From Natronomonas sp. (GTDB taxonomy: Archaea > Halobacteriota > Halobacteria > Halobacteriales > Haloarculaceae), in assembly GCA_007135435.1 (NCBI GenBank), contig SLIW01000453.1, positions 1 to 10,393 on the forward strand: DNA of 10,393 nt, given 5' to 3'. This document shows, piece after piece, positions 1-5,532 of the stretch. The translations under genes and the position numbers were made by a program. Position 1 is the stretch's first letter. Each line of letters opens with the position of its first letter. The notes under the pieces are model-generated. The model did not search any database, was not told the DNA's origin, and saw nothing but the letters and a program-made list of their open reading frames with translations.

Positions 1-1
1 C

Positions 2-175
2 GTCCTCGAGATCCTCTCGCGGGACCCCGCCTCGTTCACCGGCAACGCCCTCTACGACGAGGACTTCCTCCACGAGGCCGGCGTCGAGGACTTCTCGCGG
101 TACAACCTCACCGACGGGGACCCGGCCCCGATGTCCGCCCAGATGTTCGACCAGGACTACGAGCGGTCGATCTGA
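2..175 (+). CDS. C-terminal end of a probable short-chain dehydrogenase/reductase (partial)
   Basis: Only the last 57 codons are in the window; the gene enters from the left edge and stops at TGA 173-175. The visible tail reads SRDPASFTGNALYDEDFL, then HEAGVEDFSRYN. The pattern 'S-F-T-G-N-x-x-x-D-E-D-x-L-x-x-A-G-V' is, from memory, typical of the C-terminus of the HSDL2/citronellol-dehydrogenase-like branch of the SDR family, in which 'TGN' and 'DE' follow the substrate-binding region. The Rossmann NAD(P) motif and the YxxxK catalytic pair would lie upstream and cannot be seen. Such enzymes act on hydroxyacyl or isoprenoid alcohol substrates, which would fit the acyl-CoA dehydrogenase 530 bases downstream on the same strand, though the two are separated by another gene and separate promoters. 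The SDR call rests on the tail alone. Confidence 0.6.
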   Translation, partial: VLEILSRDPASFTGNALYDEDFLHEAGVEDFSRYNLTDGDPAPMSAQMFDQDYERSI

Positions 176-250
176 CGCGAGCCGAGTCCGATCGTCGGAG
201 CGAGTGTGACCGACCGACCGCAGGGGAGCGACGGGTCGTGGCACCACCTG

Positions 251-270
251 CACGAACGCAATCGTTCATG
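251..270. repeat. Imperfect inverted repeat in the expected promoter of the small zinc protein
   Basis: CACGAACG and CGTTCATG flank a CAAT loop, pairing at 7 of 8 positions (one C/A mismatch). It lies about 26-45 bases before ATG 296, where the BRE/TATA region of a leaderless haloarchaeal gene should be, and no clear TATA box is visible there. It could be an operator; the short length means chance is possible. Confidence 0.3.
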
Positions 271-295
271 GTGGTCCGTCCCGACGGTTCGACCG

Positions 296-478
296 ATGGT
301 GGACCCGACGTCGGACCTCGGCGAGGACGTCACCGCGGAGGACGCACCGAGGTGCGAGACCTGCGGCGAGCCCATCGTCCATGTCCCGACCCACCGCGTC
401 GTCACGTGGATCGAGGACGACGCGGTCCGGACTGCCCACTTCTGCGACGACGACTGCCGGGCCGAGTGGGACGGCTAG
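296..478 (+). CDS. Small four-cysteine putative zinc-binding protein (60 aa)
   Basis: This encodes 60 residues with C20-x2-C23 (CETCGEP) and C50-x3-C54 (HFCDDDC), plus His33 and His48 that could also help bind metal. The arrangement matches a treble-clef or MYM-like single zinc site. From memory, very similar small proteins starting MVDPTSDLGED are common in haloarchaea and are classed as an uncharacterised DUF7576-type family; no function is known to me. There is no signal peptide or membrane segment. ATG 296 was chosen over an in-frame GTG at 206 because the extra 30 residues are Arg/His/Trp-rich and unlike a haloarchaeal acidic protein, and because MVDPTSDLGED looks like a family N-terminus. 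The preceding dehydrogenase fragment ends 120 bases upstream. An imperfect inverted repeat at 251-270 overlaps the expected promoter, and another inverted repeat begins just after the stop codon. Confidence 0.75.
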   Translation: MVDPTSDLGEDVTAEDAPRCETCGEPIVHVPTHRVVTWIEDDAVRTAHFCDDDCRAEWDG

Positions 479-479
479 C

Positions 480-500
480 ACCGTTCCACGGTCGAACGGT
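480..500. repeat. Inverted repeat just after the zinc-protein stop codon
   Basis: ACCGTTC (480-486) and GAACGGT (494-500) are perfect 7-base complements around a 7-base spacer. It starts two bases after the TAG stop and ends two bases before the TATA-like box at 503-511, so it could be a 3' hairpin for the upstream mRNA or a protein-binding site over the BRE of the following promoter. No T-run follows. Confidence 0.5.
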
Positions 501-502
501 AG

Positions 503-511
503 CTTATAAAC
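503..511 (+). promoter_or_regulatory. TATA-box-like promoter element in the 479-706 gap
   Basis: CTTATAAAC is the best AT-rich TATA match in this GC-rich gap. A TATA box here predicts transcription starting near 533, about 170 bases before the acyl-CoA dehydrogenase ATG at 707. Either the dehydrogenase has a second, leadered promoter or a short RNA starts here. Inverted repeats sit immediately on both sides (480-500 and 512-529). Confidence 0.5.
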
Positions 512-529
512 ACCCGATGATTATCGGGT
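512..529. promoter_or_regulatory. Perfect 7-bp palindrome between TATA box and predicted start: candidate operator
   Basis: ACCCGAT and ATCGGGT flank the loop GATT. The dyad begins one base after the TATA-like box and ends about four bases before the predicted start near 533. Archaeal repressors commonly bind in this position and block TFB or RNA polymerase. If transcribed it could also form a hairpin, but most of it should lie upstream of the RNA start. Confidence 0.45.
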
Positions 530-542
530 CCCAGCCGCCGGA

Positions 543-582
543 TCGGGCGACGACGGATCACGATGCTCGGTCGATCGCCCGA
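543..582. repeat. Perfect 8-bp inverted repeat with 24-base loop
   Basis: TCGGGCGA (543-550) is exactly complementary to TCGCCCGA (575-582). In an RNA started at about 533 from the TATA box at 503-511, this would be a 5' stem-loop. Together with the two dyads just upstream it makes the 479-706 gap unusually structured. No convincing ORF is seen here: the in-frame extension of the next gene from ATG 563 has non-haloarchaeal composition. Confidence 0.4.
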
Positions 583-675
583 CGTGGCAGCATCGCCGGG
601 GTCCGGTACGTTCTGTCACCCAGCCGTCGCCAGCTCGGCGCCGGCGAGGGACGGTGCAGCCCGTCAGGGGCCCGG

Positions 676-683
676 AATTTATG
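676..683 (+). promoter_or_regulatory. TATA-like box for the acyl-CoA dehydrogenase gene
   Basis: AATTTATG, the only AT-rich octamer close to the gene, is centred about 27 bases before ATG 707. This is the usual TATA-to-start distance when the transcript begins at or next to the start codon (leaderless mRNA). It supports ATG 707 as the true start. Confidence 0.55.
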
Positions 684-706
684 GCCCGCCGGCGGGACGT
701 CGAGGT

Positions 707-1861
707 ATGGACTTCGAGCTGAGCGACGAACAGCGACAGATCCGCGAGGAGGTCCGTCGGTTCGGCGAGAACGAGGTCGTTCCGGTCGCGAGCGAGTACG
801 ACCGGAAGGAGGAGGCCCCGCTGGAGCTCATCGAGAAGGGCGCGGAGATGGGCCTGACCGGCCCGCAGATCCCCATGGAGTACGGCGGCGCCGGCTACGA
901 CACCCTCGACGTGGCGCTCGTCATCGAGGAGCTCTACGCCGCCGACCCAGGGATCGCCGGGAGCATCCTCGGGACGGCGTTCGGCTCCGAGGCCATCCTC
1001 GCGTTCGGGACCGACGAGCAGAAGGAGCGGTGGCTCCCCGACCTCGCCTCCGGGGACGCCATCTGCGGCTCCGCGATCTCCGAGCCGCACGCCGGCAGCG
1101 ACGTCGCCTCCATCGCAACGAGCGCAGAGCGAGACGGCGACGAGTGGGTCGTCGACGGGAACAAGATGTGGATCACGAACGGCTCGATCGGCGACTTCTT
1201 CGTCGTCCTCTGCCGGACCGACCCCGACGCCGATGGACGGTACAACGGCTTCTCCCAGATCGTCGTCGAGTCGGACCGCGACGGGTTCTCCGCCGAGAAG
1301 ATCACCGGGAAGATGGGGATCCGCGCGTCGGACACCGCCGAGCTCGTCCTCGACGGCGTCCGCGTGCCCGAGGAGAACCTGATCGGCACCGAGGGCGCGG
1401 GCTTCCTCCAGCAGATGCAGTTCTTCGACGAGACGCGGACGCAGGTCGCCGCCCAGGGCGTGGGCATCGCGACGGGGGCCAACCGCCGCGCGCTGGCGTA
1501 CGCCCAGGAGCGCGAGCAGTTCGGCCGCCCGATCGGCGACTTCCAGGCCATCCAGCACAAGCTCGCCGAGATGCACACCGAGACCGAGGCGGCCCGCCAG
1601 CTGACCTACAAGTCCGCCTGGTCGGTCGACCACCGCGAGGAGCAGCTGACGACGCTGGCGTCGATGGCCAAGGAGTACGCCTCCCGCGTGGCGGTCCGCT
1701 GTGCGGACGAGGCCGTCCAGATCCACGGCGGGGCGGGGTACGTCGACGACTTCGACGTCGAGCGGCTCTACCGCGACGCCAAGATCACCCAGATCTACGA
1801 GGGGACGACCGAGATCCAGAAGAACATCATCGCGCGGGAGCTGCTCGGGAAGGGGTTCTAG
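707..1861 (+). CDS. Acyl-CoA dehydrogenase (FAD-dependent, 384 aa)
   Basis: The product oxidises an acyl-CoA thioester to the trans-2-enoyl-CoA, passing electrons from FAD to an electron-transfer flavoprotein: the first step of beta-oxidation or of branched-chain acyl breakdown. The 384-residue length matches the short/medium-chain family (about 380). The N-terminal helical domain begins [16 protein letters not shown]. The middle beta domain has [10 protein letters not shown] (123-132) and NKMWITNG (152-159), the usual flavin/substrate region. The C-terminal helical domain has [20 protein letters not shown] (268-287) and QIHGGAGY (338-345). The segment [10 protein letters not shown] (362-371) carries the expected catalytic base Glu365, as in MCAD 'YEGT'. 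Chain-length specificity cannot be read from the sequence. ATG 707 was preferred over in-frame ATG 563, whose extra 48 residues are not family-like. A short T-run follows the gene. Confidence 0.93.
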   Translation: MDFELSDEQRQIREEVRRFGENEVVPVASEYDRKEEAPLELIEKGAEMGLTGPQIPMEYGGAGYDTLDVALVIEELYAADPGIAGSILGTAFGSEAILAFGTDEQKERWLPDLASGDAICGSAISEPHAGSDVASIATSAERDGDEWVVDGNKMWITNGSIGDFFVVLCRTDPDADGRYNGFSQIVVESDRDGFSAEKITGKMGIRASDTAELVLDGVRVPEENLIGTEGAGFLQQMQFFDETRTQVAAQGVGIATGANRRALAYAQEREQFGRPIGDFQAIQHKLAEMHTETEAARQLTYKSAWSVDHREEQLTTLASMAKEYASRVAVRCADEAVQIHGGAGYVDDFDVERLYRDAKITQIYEGTTEIQKNIIARELLGKGF

Positions 1862-1869
1862 AAACCCAC

Positions 1870-1874
1870 TTTTT
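1870..1874 (+). terminator. Short T-run after acyl-CoA dehydrogenase
   Basis: Five consecutive T residues lie nine bases after the stop codon, in a region otherwise poor in T. Archaeal polymerases terminate at oligo-T tracts without needing a hairpin. The tract is short, so the call is tentative. Confidence 0.4.
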
Positions 1875-1939
1875 ACTCCTCGGGTGTCCTCGCGCGATAT
1901 TACGGGTCGCCCTGCGGGCACCTCTCGTCGCAAAGACGT

Positions 1940-2030
1940 GGGGAAAACGCTCCCACCGTCTCGCTTCGCTCGACGGCGGCGAACCGCTCGCGCCGGGGCG
2001 CTCGCGGAGGCTTCGCCGCAACCGCCGCGC
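1940..2030. repeat. GC-rich repeat-like block upstream of rtcB
   Basis: The block contains CTCGCTTCGCTCG (1960-1972 region), GGCTTCGCC (2009-2017), and an 8-base direct repeat CGCTCGCG at 1985-1992 and 1999-2006 separated by CCGGGG. GCTTCGC is, on the opposite strand, GCGAAGC, known as an exceptionally stable DNA mini-hairpin. Strings built from CTCGC/GCGAG and GCTTCGC are, from my general knowledge, common intergenic repeats in haloarchaeal genomes. It lies between the T-run of one gene and the promoter of the next, with no ORF of its own. A related-looking segment lies inside the helicase gene at 9711-9777. Confidence 0.45.
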
Positions 2031-2042
2031 ATCTGGTCGTAA

Positions 2043-2050
2043 CTTATTGG
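2043..2050 (+). promoter_or_regulatory. TATA-like box for rtcB
   Basis: CTTATTGG is centred about 28 bases before ATG 2075, consistent with a leaderless transcript. No Shine-Dalgarno sequence lies before the ATG. Confidence 0.5.
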
Positions 2051-2074
2051 GGAGCGCGCACCTATGTCACAGTC

Positions 2075-4948
2075 ATGACCACCTTCGAAGCCGGTGACTT
2101 CACCCTGCACGAGGTCGAGGACTACGTGTGGGAGATCCCCCAGGCGGGGGACATGCGCGTACCGGCCCGGGTCTTCGCCAGCGAGGCGCTGCTCGAGGAG
2201 ATCGCCGACGACCGCACGCTCGAGCAGCTGACGAACACGACCCACCTCCCGGGCATCCGGAAGCACGCCATCTGCATGCCCGACGGCCACCAGGGCTACG
2301 GCTTCCCGGTGGGCGGCGTCGCCGGGATCGACACCGAGGACGGCTGCATCTCGCCCGGAGCGGTCGGCTACGACATCAACTGCCTCACGGGTGACGCCGA
2401 GGTCCGCCTCTCGTTCGGCCGCCGGATGCCGATCGGTGACCTCCGTGATCGGTTCGAAGCGGAGGAGGCCGTCGTCGCCGGCGAGGAGCTGACGTCGTCC
2501 GGGATACGGTTGTTCACCGAGTCCGACGACGAACCGGTCTACGAGGTCGTGACCGAGACCGGGCGTACGCTCACGGCCACGGGAGACCATCCATTCCTCA
2601 CCCCCGAGGGGATGGTCGAACTCGAGGAGCTGCGCGACGGGGACACCGTATTCGTCCACCCGTTCGAGGGAATCGAACACGAGGATCCCGAGGAGTTCGT
2701 CGTGCTCTCCGAGGAGGACTTCTCCGGGGAGGATCCACAGCTCGTCTCGTTCCTGAAACGGCAGGACCTGCTACCGCTGAAATCGACCGACGACGCGTTC
2801 AATCGTCTCCTGAAGCTGGCGGGGTTCCACGTCGGCGACGGCTCCTTCAGGGGCGAACAGACCTGGTTCTACGCGGAGCCAGCGGACCTCGAGCAGATAC
2901 GGGAGGACGTCGCTGCCATCGGGTTCACGCCGTCCCGGATCTACTCGCGTGAACGGGACCACGAGATAAACGGGAACGAGTTCACCCGCACCGAACACAG
3001 CGTGAAGGTGAGCGCCCACGGGTTCAAACAGCTCCTCCTCCGGCTCGGAGTTCCCGACGGCGCCAAGGTCGAATCCGCCTTCGGGCTGCCCCAGTGGTTC
3101 GACAGGTTGGCCGGCTGGCAGCAGGCCCTCTACCTCTCGGCGTTCTTCGGCGCGGAGATGAACGCCCCGTCGGCGATCTCCAACACGAACCTCTACTGTC
3201 CGAAGATCTCGCAGAACCGGCGGCGCGACGTGGCGGACGCCGGCGAGGCGTTCATGGACGACGTCGCCCGCGCACTCGAGGGACTGGGGATCCGGACGAA
3301 CGAGGTCGAGCGGTTCGACGCGGACACCGAGGACACCGAGCGGTTGCGGCTCGGGATCAAGAGCGACTCGGCGAACCTCGTCAGGTTCTTCTCGCAGGTC
3401 GGCTACCGCTACAACCACGAGAAGCGACGGAAGGCGGCGCTGGCGATCCAGTACCTCCGACGGAAGGAGCACGTGATCGACCGTCGAGCGGAGATCGCCT
3501 CGGAGGTCGAGACGCTTGCCGACGGTGGCACGCCGGTCTCGGAGCTCGTCGATCGATACGACGTCAACGATCGGTTCGTCGAACGGAGCGCCTGGAGCGG
3601 ACGGGCGGGACGGCCCCGTCCACCCGCCGACTTCCCGACCTTCGAGGAGTTCTGCGAGTCGACCGACGTCCGCGAGAACCTGACCGTCCCCGTCGAGATC
3701 GCGGCGATCGAACCCGCCGGGACCGAACCGGTCTACGACATCGGCGTCGAACACGACGCCCACAACTTCGTCGCGAACGGGCTCGTCGTCTCGAACTGCG
3801 GCGTCCGGATGGTGAAGTCGAACCTCACCTACGCCGACGTCCAGGGCAAGGAGGAGGAGCTCGTCGACGCGCTCTTCGACGCCATCCCGTCTGGGCTCGG
3901 CGGCGGCGGGGTCGTCGAGGGCGACGTGGCGACCGTCGAGGCGGCGCTCGAGCGCGGCGTCGACTGGGCGCTCGAGGAAGGTTACGCCGTCGAGTCGGAC
4001 CTGGCCCACTGCGAGGACGAGGGGATGCGCTCGGACGCCGACGCCTCCAAGATCAGCCAGAAGGCGAAGGACCGCGGCCGCAACCAGATGGGCTCGCTCG
4101 GGTCGGGCAACCACTTCCTCGAGGTCCAGCGCGTGACGGACATCTTCGATCCCCGCATCGCCGATGTCTACGGCCTGGAGGAGGACCAGATCGTCGTCCT
4201 CATCCACTGCGGCTCCCGCGGGCTGGGCCACCAGGTCTGCAACGACTACCTCCGGAAGATCGAGCAGGCCCACAGCGGCCTGCTGTCCCGGCTGCCGGAC
4301 AAGGAGCTGGCGGCGGCGCCCGCCGGCTCGCAGCTCGCCGAGGACTATTACGGCGCGATGTGCGCGGCGATCAACTTCGCGTGGGTCAACCGGCAGCTGG
4401 TGATGCACCGCACGCGGACGGTCTTCGCGGACGTCTTCGGCGAGCCCTGGGAGGACCTGGAGATGGAGCTGCTCTACGACGTCGCCCACAACATCGCCAA
4501 GAAGGAGGTCCACGACGTCGGCGACGAGGAGCGAGAGCTCTACGTCCACCGCAAGGGCGCGACGCGGGCGTTCCCCGCCGGGCGTCCGGAGGTGCCGTCG
4601 GTCTACCGCGACGTCGGCCAGCCCGTCATCATCCCCGGGAGCATGGGCGCCGGCTCGTACGTCCTCTGCGGCGGCGCCGAGTCGATGGAGCGCTCGTTCG
4701 GCTCGACGGCACACGGCGCCGGTCGGCTGATGAGTCGGACGCAGGCGAAGAAGGACTACTGGGGCGGCGACGTCCAGGACGAGCTCCGCGGCCAGCACGT
4801 CTACGTCAAGGCCCAGAGCGGCGCGACCATCGCCGAGGAGGCCCCCGGCGTCTACAAGGACGTCGACGAGGTCGTCCGCGTGAGCGACGCGCTCGGCATC
4901 GGCGACAAGGTGGCCCGCGTCTACCCCGTCTGCAACGTCAAGGGGTAG
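2075..4948 (+). CDS. rtcB: RtcB tRNA-splicing RNA ligase precursor with an in-frame intein (957 aa)
   Basis: RtcB joins RNA ends bearing 2',3'-cyclic or 3'-phosphate to 5'-hydroxyl ends, using GTP and Mn2+, in tRNA splicing and RNA repair. The 957-residue precursor consists of an N-extein (1-102), an intein (103-574) and a C-extein (575-957). Splicing would leave 485 residues, the normal RtcB length. Residues matching the Pyrococcus horikoshii active site are present: Asp100 in GYDIN (Asp95), Cys575, which becomes 103 (Cys98), His680 in GSGNHFLE (His203), His711 in IHCGSRG (His234), His805 in DVAHNIAK (His329), and His880 in STAHGAGR (the guanylated His404). After subtracting the intein, all offsets are 4-5, which supports the alignment. 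CMPDGHQGYGFPVGG (67-81) is another family signature. ATG 2075 is supported by a TATA-like box 28 bases upstream. An archease gene is not in the window. Confidence 0.96.
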   Translation: MTTFEAGDFTLHEVEDYVWEIPQAGDMRVPARVFASEALLEEIADDRTLEQLTNTTHLPGIRKHAICMPDGHQGYGFPVGGVAGIDTEDGCISPGAVGYDINCLTGDAEVRLSFGRRMPIGDLRDRFEAEEAVVAGEELTSSGIRLFTESDDEPVYEVVTETGRTLTATGDHPFLTPEGMVELEELRDGDTVFVHPFEGIEHEDPEEFVVLSEEDFSGEDPQLVSFLKRQDLLPLKSTDDAFNRLLKLAGFHVGDGSFRGEQTWFYAEPADLEQIREDVAAIGFTPSRIYSRERDHEINGNEFTRTEHSVKVSAHGFKQLLLRLGVPDGAKVESAFGLPQWFDRLAGWQQALYLSAFFGAEMNAPSAISNTNLYCPKISQNRRRDVADAGEAFMDDVARALEGLGIRTNEVERFDADTEDTERLRLGIKSDSANLVRFFSQVGYRYNHEKRRKAALAIQYLRRKEHVIDRRAEIASEVETLADGGTPVSELVDRYDVNDRFVERSAWSGRAGRPRPPADFPTFEEFCESTDVRENLTVPVEIAAIEPAGTEPVYDIGVEHDAHNFVANGLVVSNCGVRMVKSNLTYADVQGKEEELVDALFDAIPSGLGGGGVVEGDVATVEAALERGVDWALEEGYAVESDLAHCEDEGMRSDADASKISQKAKDRGRNQMGSLGSGNHFLEVQRVTDIFDPRIADVYGLEEDQIVVLIHCGSRGLGHQVCNDYLRKIEQAHSGLLSRLPDKELAAAPAGSQLAEDYYGAMCAAINFAWVNRQLVMHRTRTVFADVFGEPWEDLEMELLYDVAHNIAKKEVHDVGDEERELYVHRKGATRAFPAGRPEVPSVYRDVGQPVIIPGSMGAGSYVLCGGAESMERSFGSTAHGAGRLMSRTQAKKDYWGGDVQDELRGQHVYVKAQSGATIAEEAPGVYKDVDEVVRVSDALGIGDKVARVYPVCNVKG
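2381..3796 (+). mobile_element. Intein with LAGLIDADG-type homing endonuclease domain inside RtcB (472 aa)
   Basis: This protein-splicing element starts with Cys103 (block A CLTGDAEVRL) and ends at Asn574, followed by Cys575 as the first C-extein residue. Block B is TATGDHPFL with the T-x-x-H set at Thr169 to His172. The first LAGLIDADG motif is LAGFHVGDG (248-256, Asp255). The second is ALYLSAFFGAEMN (351-363), where Glu361 replaces the usual Asp and Met the usual Gly. Block F is VYDIGVEHDAHNF (553-565) and block G is NGLVVSN, with Ser573 instead of the usual penultimate His. Residues around 480-505 resemble the helix-turn-helix DNA-recognition part of such inteins. Three Ile codons here are ATA, whereas every Ile in the exteins is ATC, consistent with foreign origin. 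The element sits at a conserved active-site cysteine, a typical homing site. Cleavage activity is uncertain. Confidence 0.95.
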
Positions 4949-4963
4949 GGGTCCGTCACCCCT
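4947..4963. repeat. Hairpin overlapping the rtcB stop codon
   Basis: AGGGGT (4947-4952) pairs perfectly with ACCCCT (4958-4963) around a CCGTC loop. It begins inside the TAG stop (4946-4948) and lies in the 57-base gap between two convergent genes. It may stabilise the mRNA 3' end; no T-run follows it, so it is not a classic terminator. Confidence 0.35.
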
Positions 4964-5005
4964 GTCATCGCGGGGCCGGGGGGTTCCCCACCCGATCGCC
5001 GCCAG

Positions 5006-5320
5006 TCAGTCGTAGAGGAGGCTCTCGAGGCGGTAGTGGTTCGTCGCGTGTTCGCGGCCGACCACGAGGGTGTGTCCGCCGTCCTCCGGCTCCAGGGCCG
5101 CGGTGAACGTCCCGAGGTTCCCCGGATTGAGCGACGCGGGCGGGTCCCGCAGCTCGAACCGGAGCGACCCCGTCGAGCCGCGGACGCGGTCGGGCTTCCG
5201 CGCCGCGGCGTCGATGACCCCGCCGTTCCGGCGGACGTCGAGCCGGCCGGTGAGCTCCCACGTGTCGTCGTTGAACCGGAGCCGTTCGCCCTCGAGATCG
5301 TCCACGTGCGTCTCGGCCAT
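5006..5320 (-). CDS. Small acidic/arginine-rich protein of unknown function (104 aa)
   Basis: I do not recognise a family. The product starts MAETHVDDLEGERLRFNDDT and ends RLESLLYD. It has no cysteines, no signal peptide and no membrane segment. The sequence alternates charged and short hydrophobic stretches (WELTGRLDVRR, SLRFELRD, TFTAALE, HTLVVGRE), suggesting a small soluble beta-rich fold. It is likely real: the composition is haloarchaeal-acidic, the frame is open from an ATG, and a TATA-like sequence lies about 29 bases upstream on the minus strand. It is convergent with rtcB (57-base gap) and divergent from the larA-like gene, so it is probably transcribed alone. Three 20-base tandem repeats lie about 60-120 bases upstream of its start and might regulate it. 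Confidence 0.7.
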   Translation of the reverse strand: MAETHVDDLEGERLRFNDDTWELTGRLDVRRNGGVIDAAARKPDRVRGSTGSLRFELRDPPASLNPGNLGTFTAALEPEDGGHTLVVGREHATNHYRLESLLYD

Positions 5321-5344
5321 GACGGACCACTACGGGCCGGCGGG

Positions 5345-5354
5345 ACTTTGTAAC
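5345..5354 (-). promoter_or_regulatory. TATA-like box for the 104-aa gene
   Basis: On the minus strand this reads GTTACAAAGT, centred about 29 bases before the ATG at 5320. It is the only AT-rich stretch nearby, and the spacing suits a leaderless mRNA. Confidence 0.4.
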
Positions 5355-5380
5355 TTCGCTGCCGACAGGCCCGCGGGGCT

Positions 5381-5440
5381 GCCACGCTTGGATCGTCCGT
5401 GTCACGCTTGGATCGTCCGTGCCACGCTTGGATCGTGTGG
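5381..5440. repeat. Three 20-bp tandem repeats in a divergent intergenic region
   Basis: Units start at 5381, 5401 and 5421 with consensus GYCACGCTTGGATCGTCCGT. Units 1 and 2 differ at one base; unit 3 differs only in its last four bases. Unit junctions create a dyad, CGTG-N-CACG, at 5398-5406 and 5418-5426, with a spaced version (CGTG-N6-CACG) at 5434-5447. Exact 20-base phasing is close to two helical turns, so a protein binding each unit would sit on nearly the same face. The array lies between the promoters of the 104-aa gene and the larA-like gene. The rest of the 5321-5532 gap shows only the two promoters. Confidence 0.85.
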
Positions 5441-5500
5441 GGCCACGGACGGACCACCTCGGTTCCCCTCCCGCCGCTCATGCGGCAGGGTGCGTCCCGA

Positions 5501-5510
5501 ACCCCTAAGC
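5501..5510 (+). promoter_or_regulatory. Weak TATA-like box for the larA-like gene
   Basis: ACCCCTAAGC is centred about 27 bases before ATG 5533. The match is weak, but position and the lack of a Shine-Dalgarno sequence favour a leaderless start at this ATG. Confidence 0.35.
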
Positions 5511-5532
5511 GGTCGCGGGAAGATGGGTGCGT

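Noticed and set aside
206-295. GTG 206 start for the small zinc protein
   Set aside because: The added 30 residues are rich in Arg, His and Trp, unlike the acidic body of the protein, and MVDPTSDLGED at 296 looks like a natural family start.
563-706. ATG 563 as the start of the acyl-CoA dehydrogenase
   Set aside because: The extra 48 residues are Ala/Pro/Ser-rich, not acidic, and have no counterpart in the family. The enzyme's normal N-terminus begins at ATG 707, with a TATA-like box at the right distance.
1888-1905. TATA-like GATATTAC in the gap before rtcB as a promoter
   Set aside because: It lies about 175 bases before the rtcB start, with no ORF at the expected distance, while a better-placed box is present at 2043-2050.
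2064-2078. Five-codon ORF (ATG TCA CAG TCA TGA) overlapping the rtcB start by ATGA
   Set aside because: A regulatory upstream ORF was considered, but the TATA-like box at 2043-2050 predicts an RNA start near 2073, downstream of this ATG, so it is probably not transcribed.
238-2097. Long plus-strand open frame of 619 codons over the zinc-protein and acyl-CoA dehydrogenase genes
   Set aside because: Its product is dominated by Arg-rich low-complexity sequence typical of an out-of-frame reading of GC-rich coding DNA, while another frame gives a complete, motif-bearing acyl-CoA dehydrogenase.
2771-4798. Long minus-strand open frame of 675 codons opposite rtcB, and a similar 719-codon frame at 521-2680
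   Set aside because: Antisense to convincingly coded genes, with Leu/Val/Arg/Asp-rich composition expected from the complementary frame of high-GC genes. No motif or domain is visible.
4975-4992. GGGG/CCCC pairing around 4977-4988 as a terminator hairpin
   Set aside because: The loop would be only two bases (TT) and no T-run follows. G/C runs like this arise easily in such GC-rich DNA.
5381-5440. Minimal CRISPR array
   Set aside because: The repeats abut directly with a 20-base period and have no unique spacers, and no cas gene is nearby.
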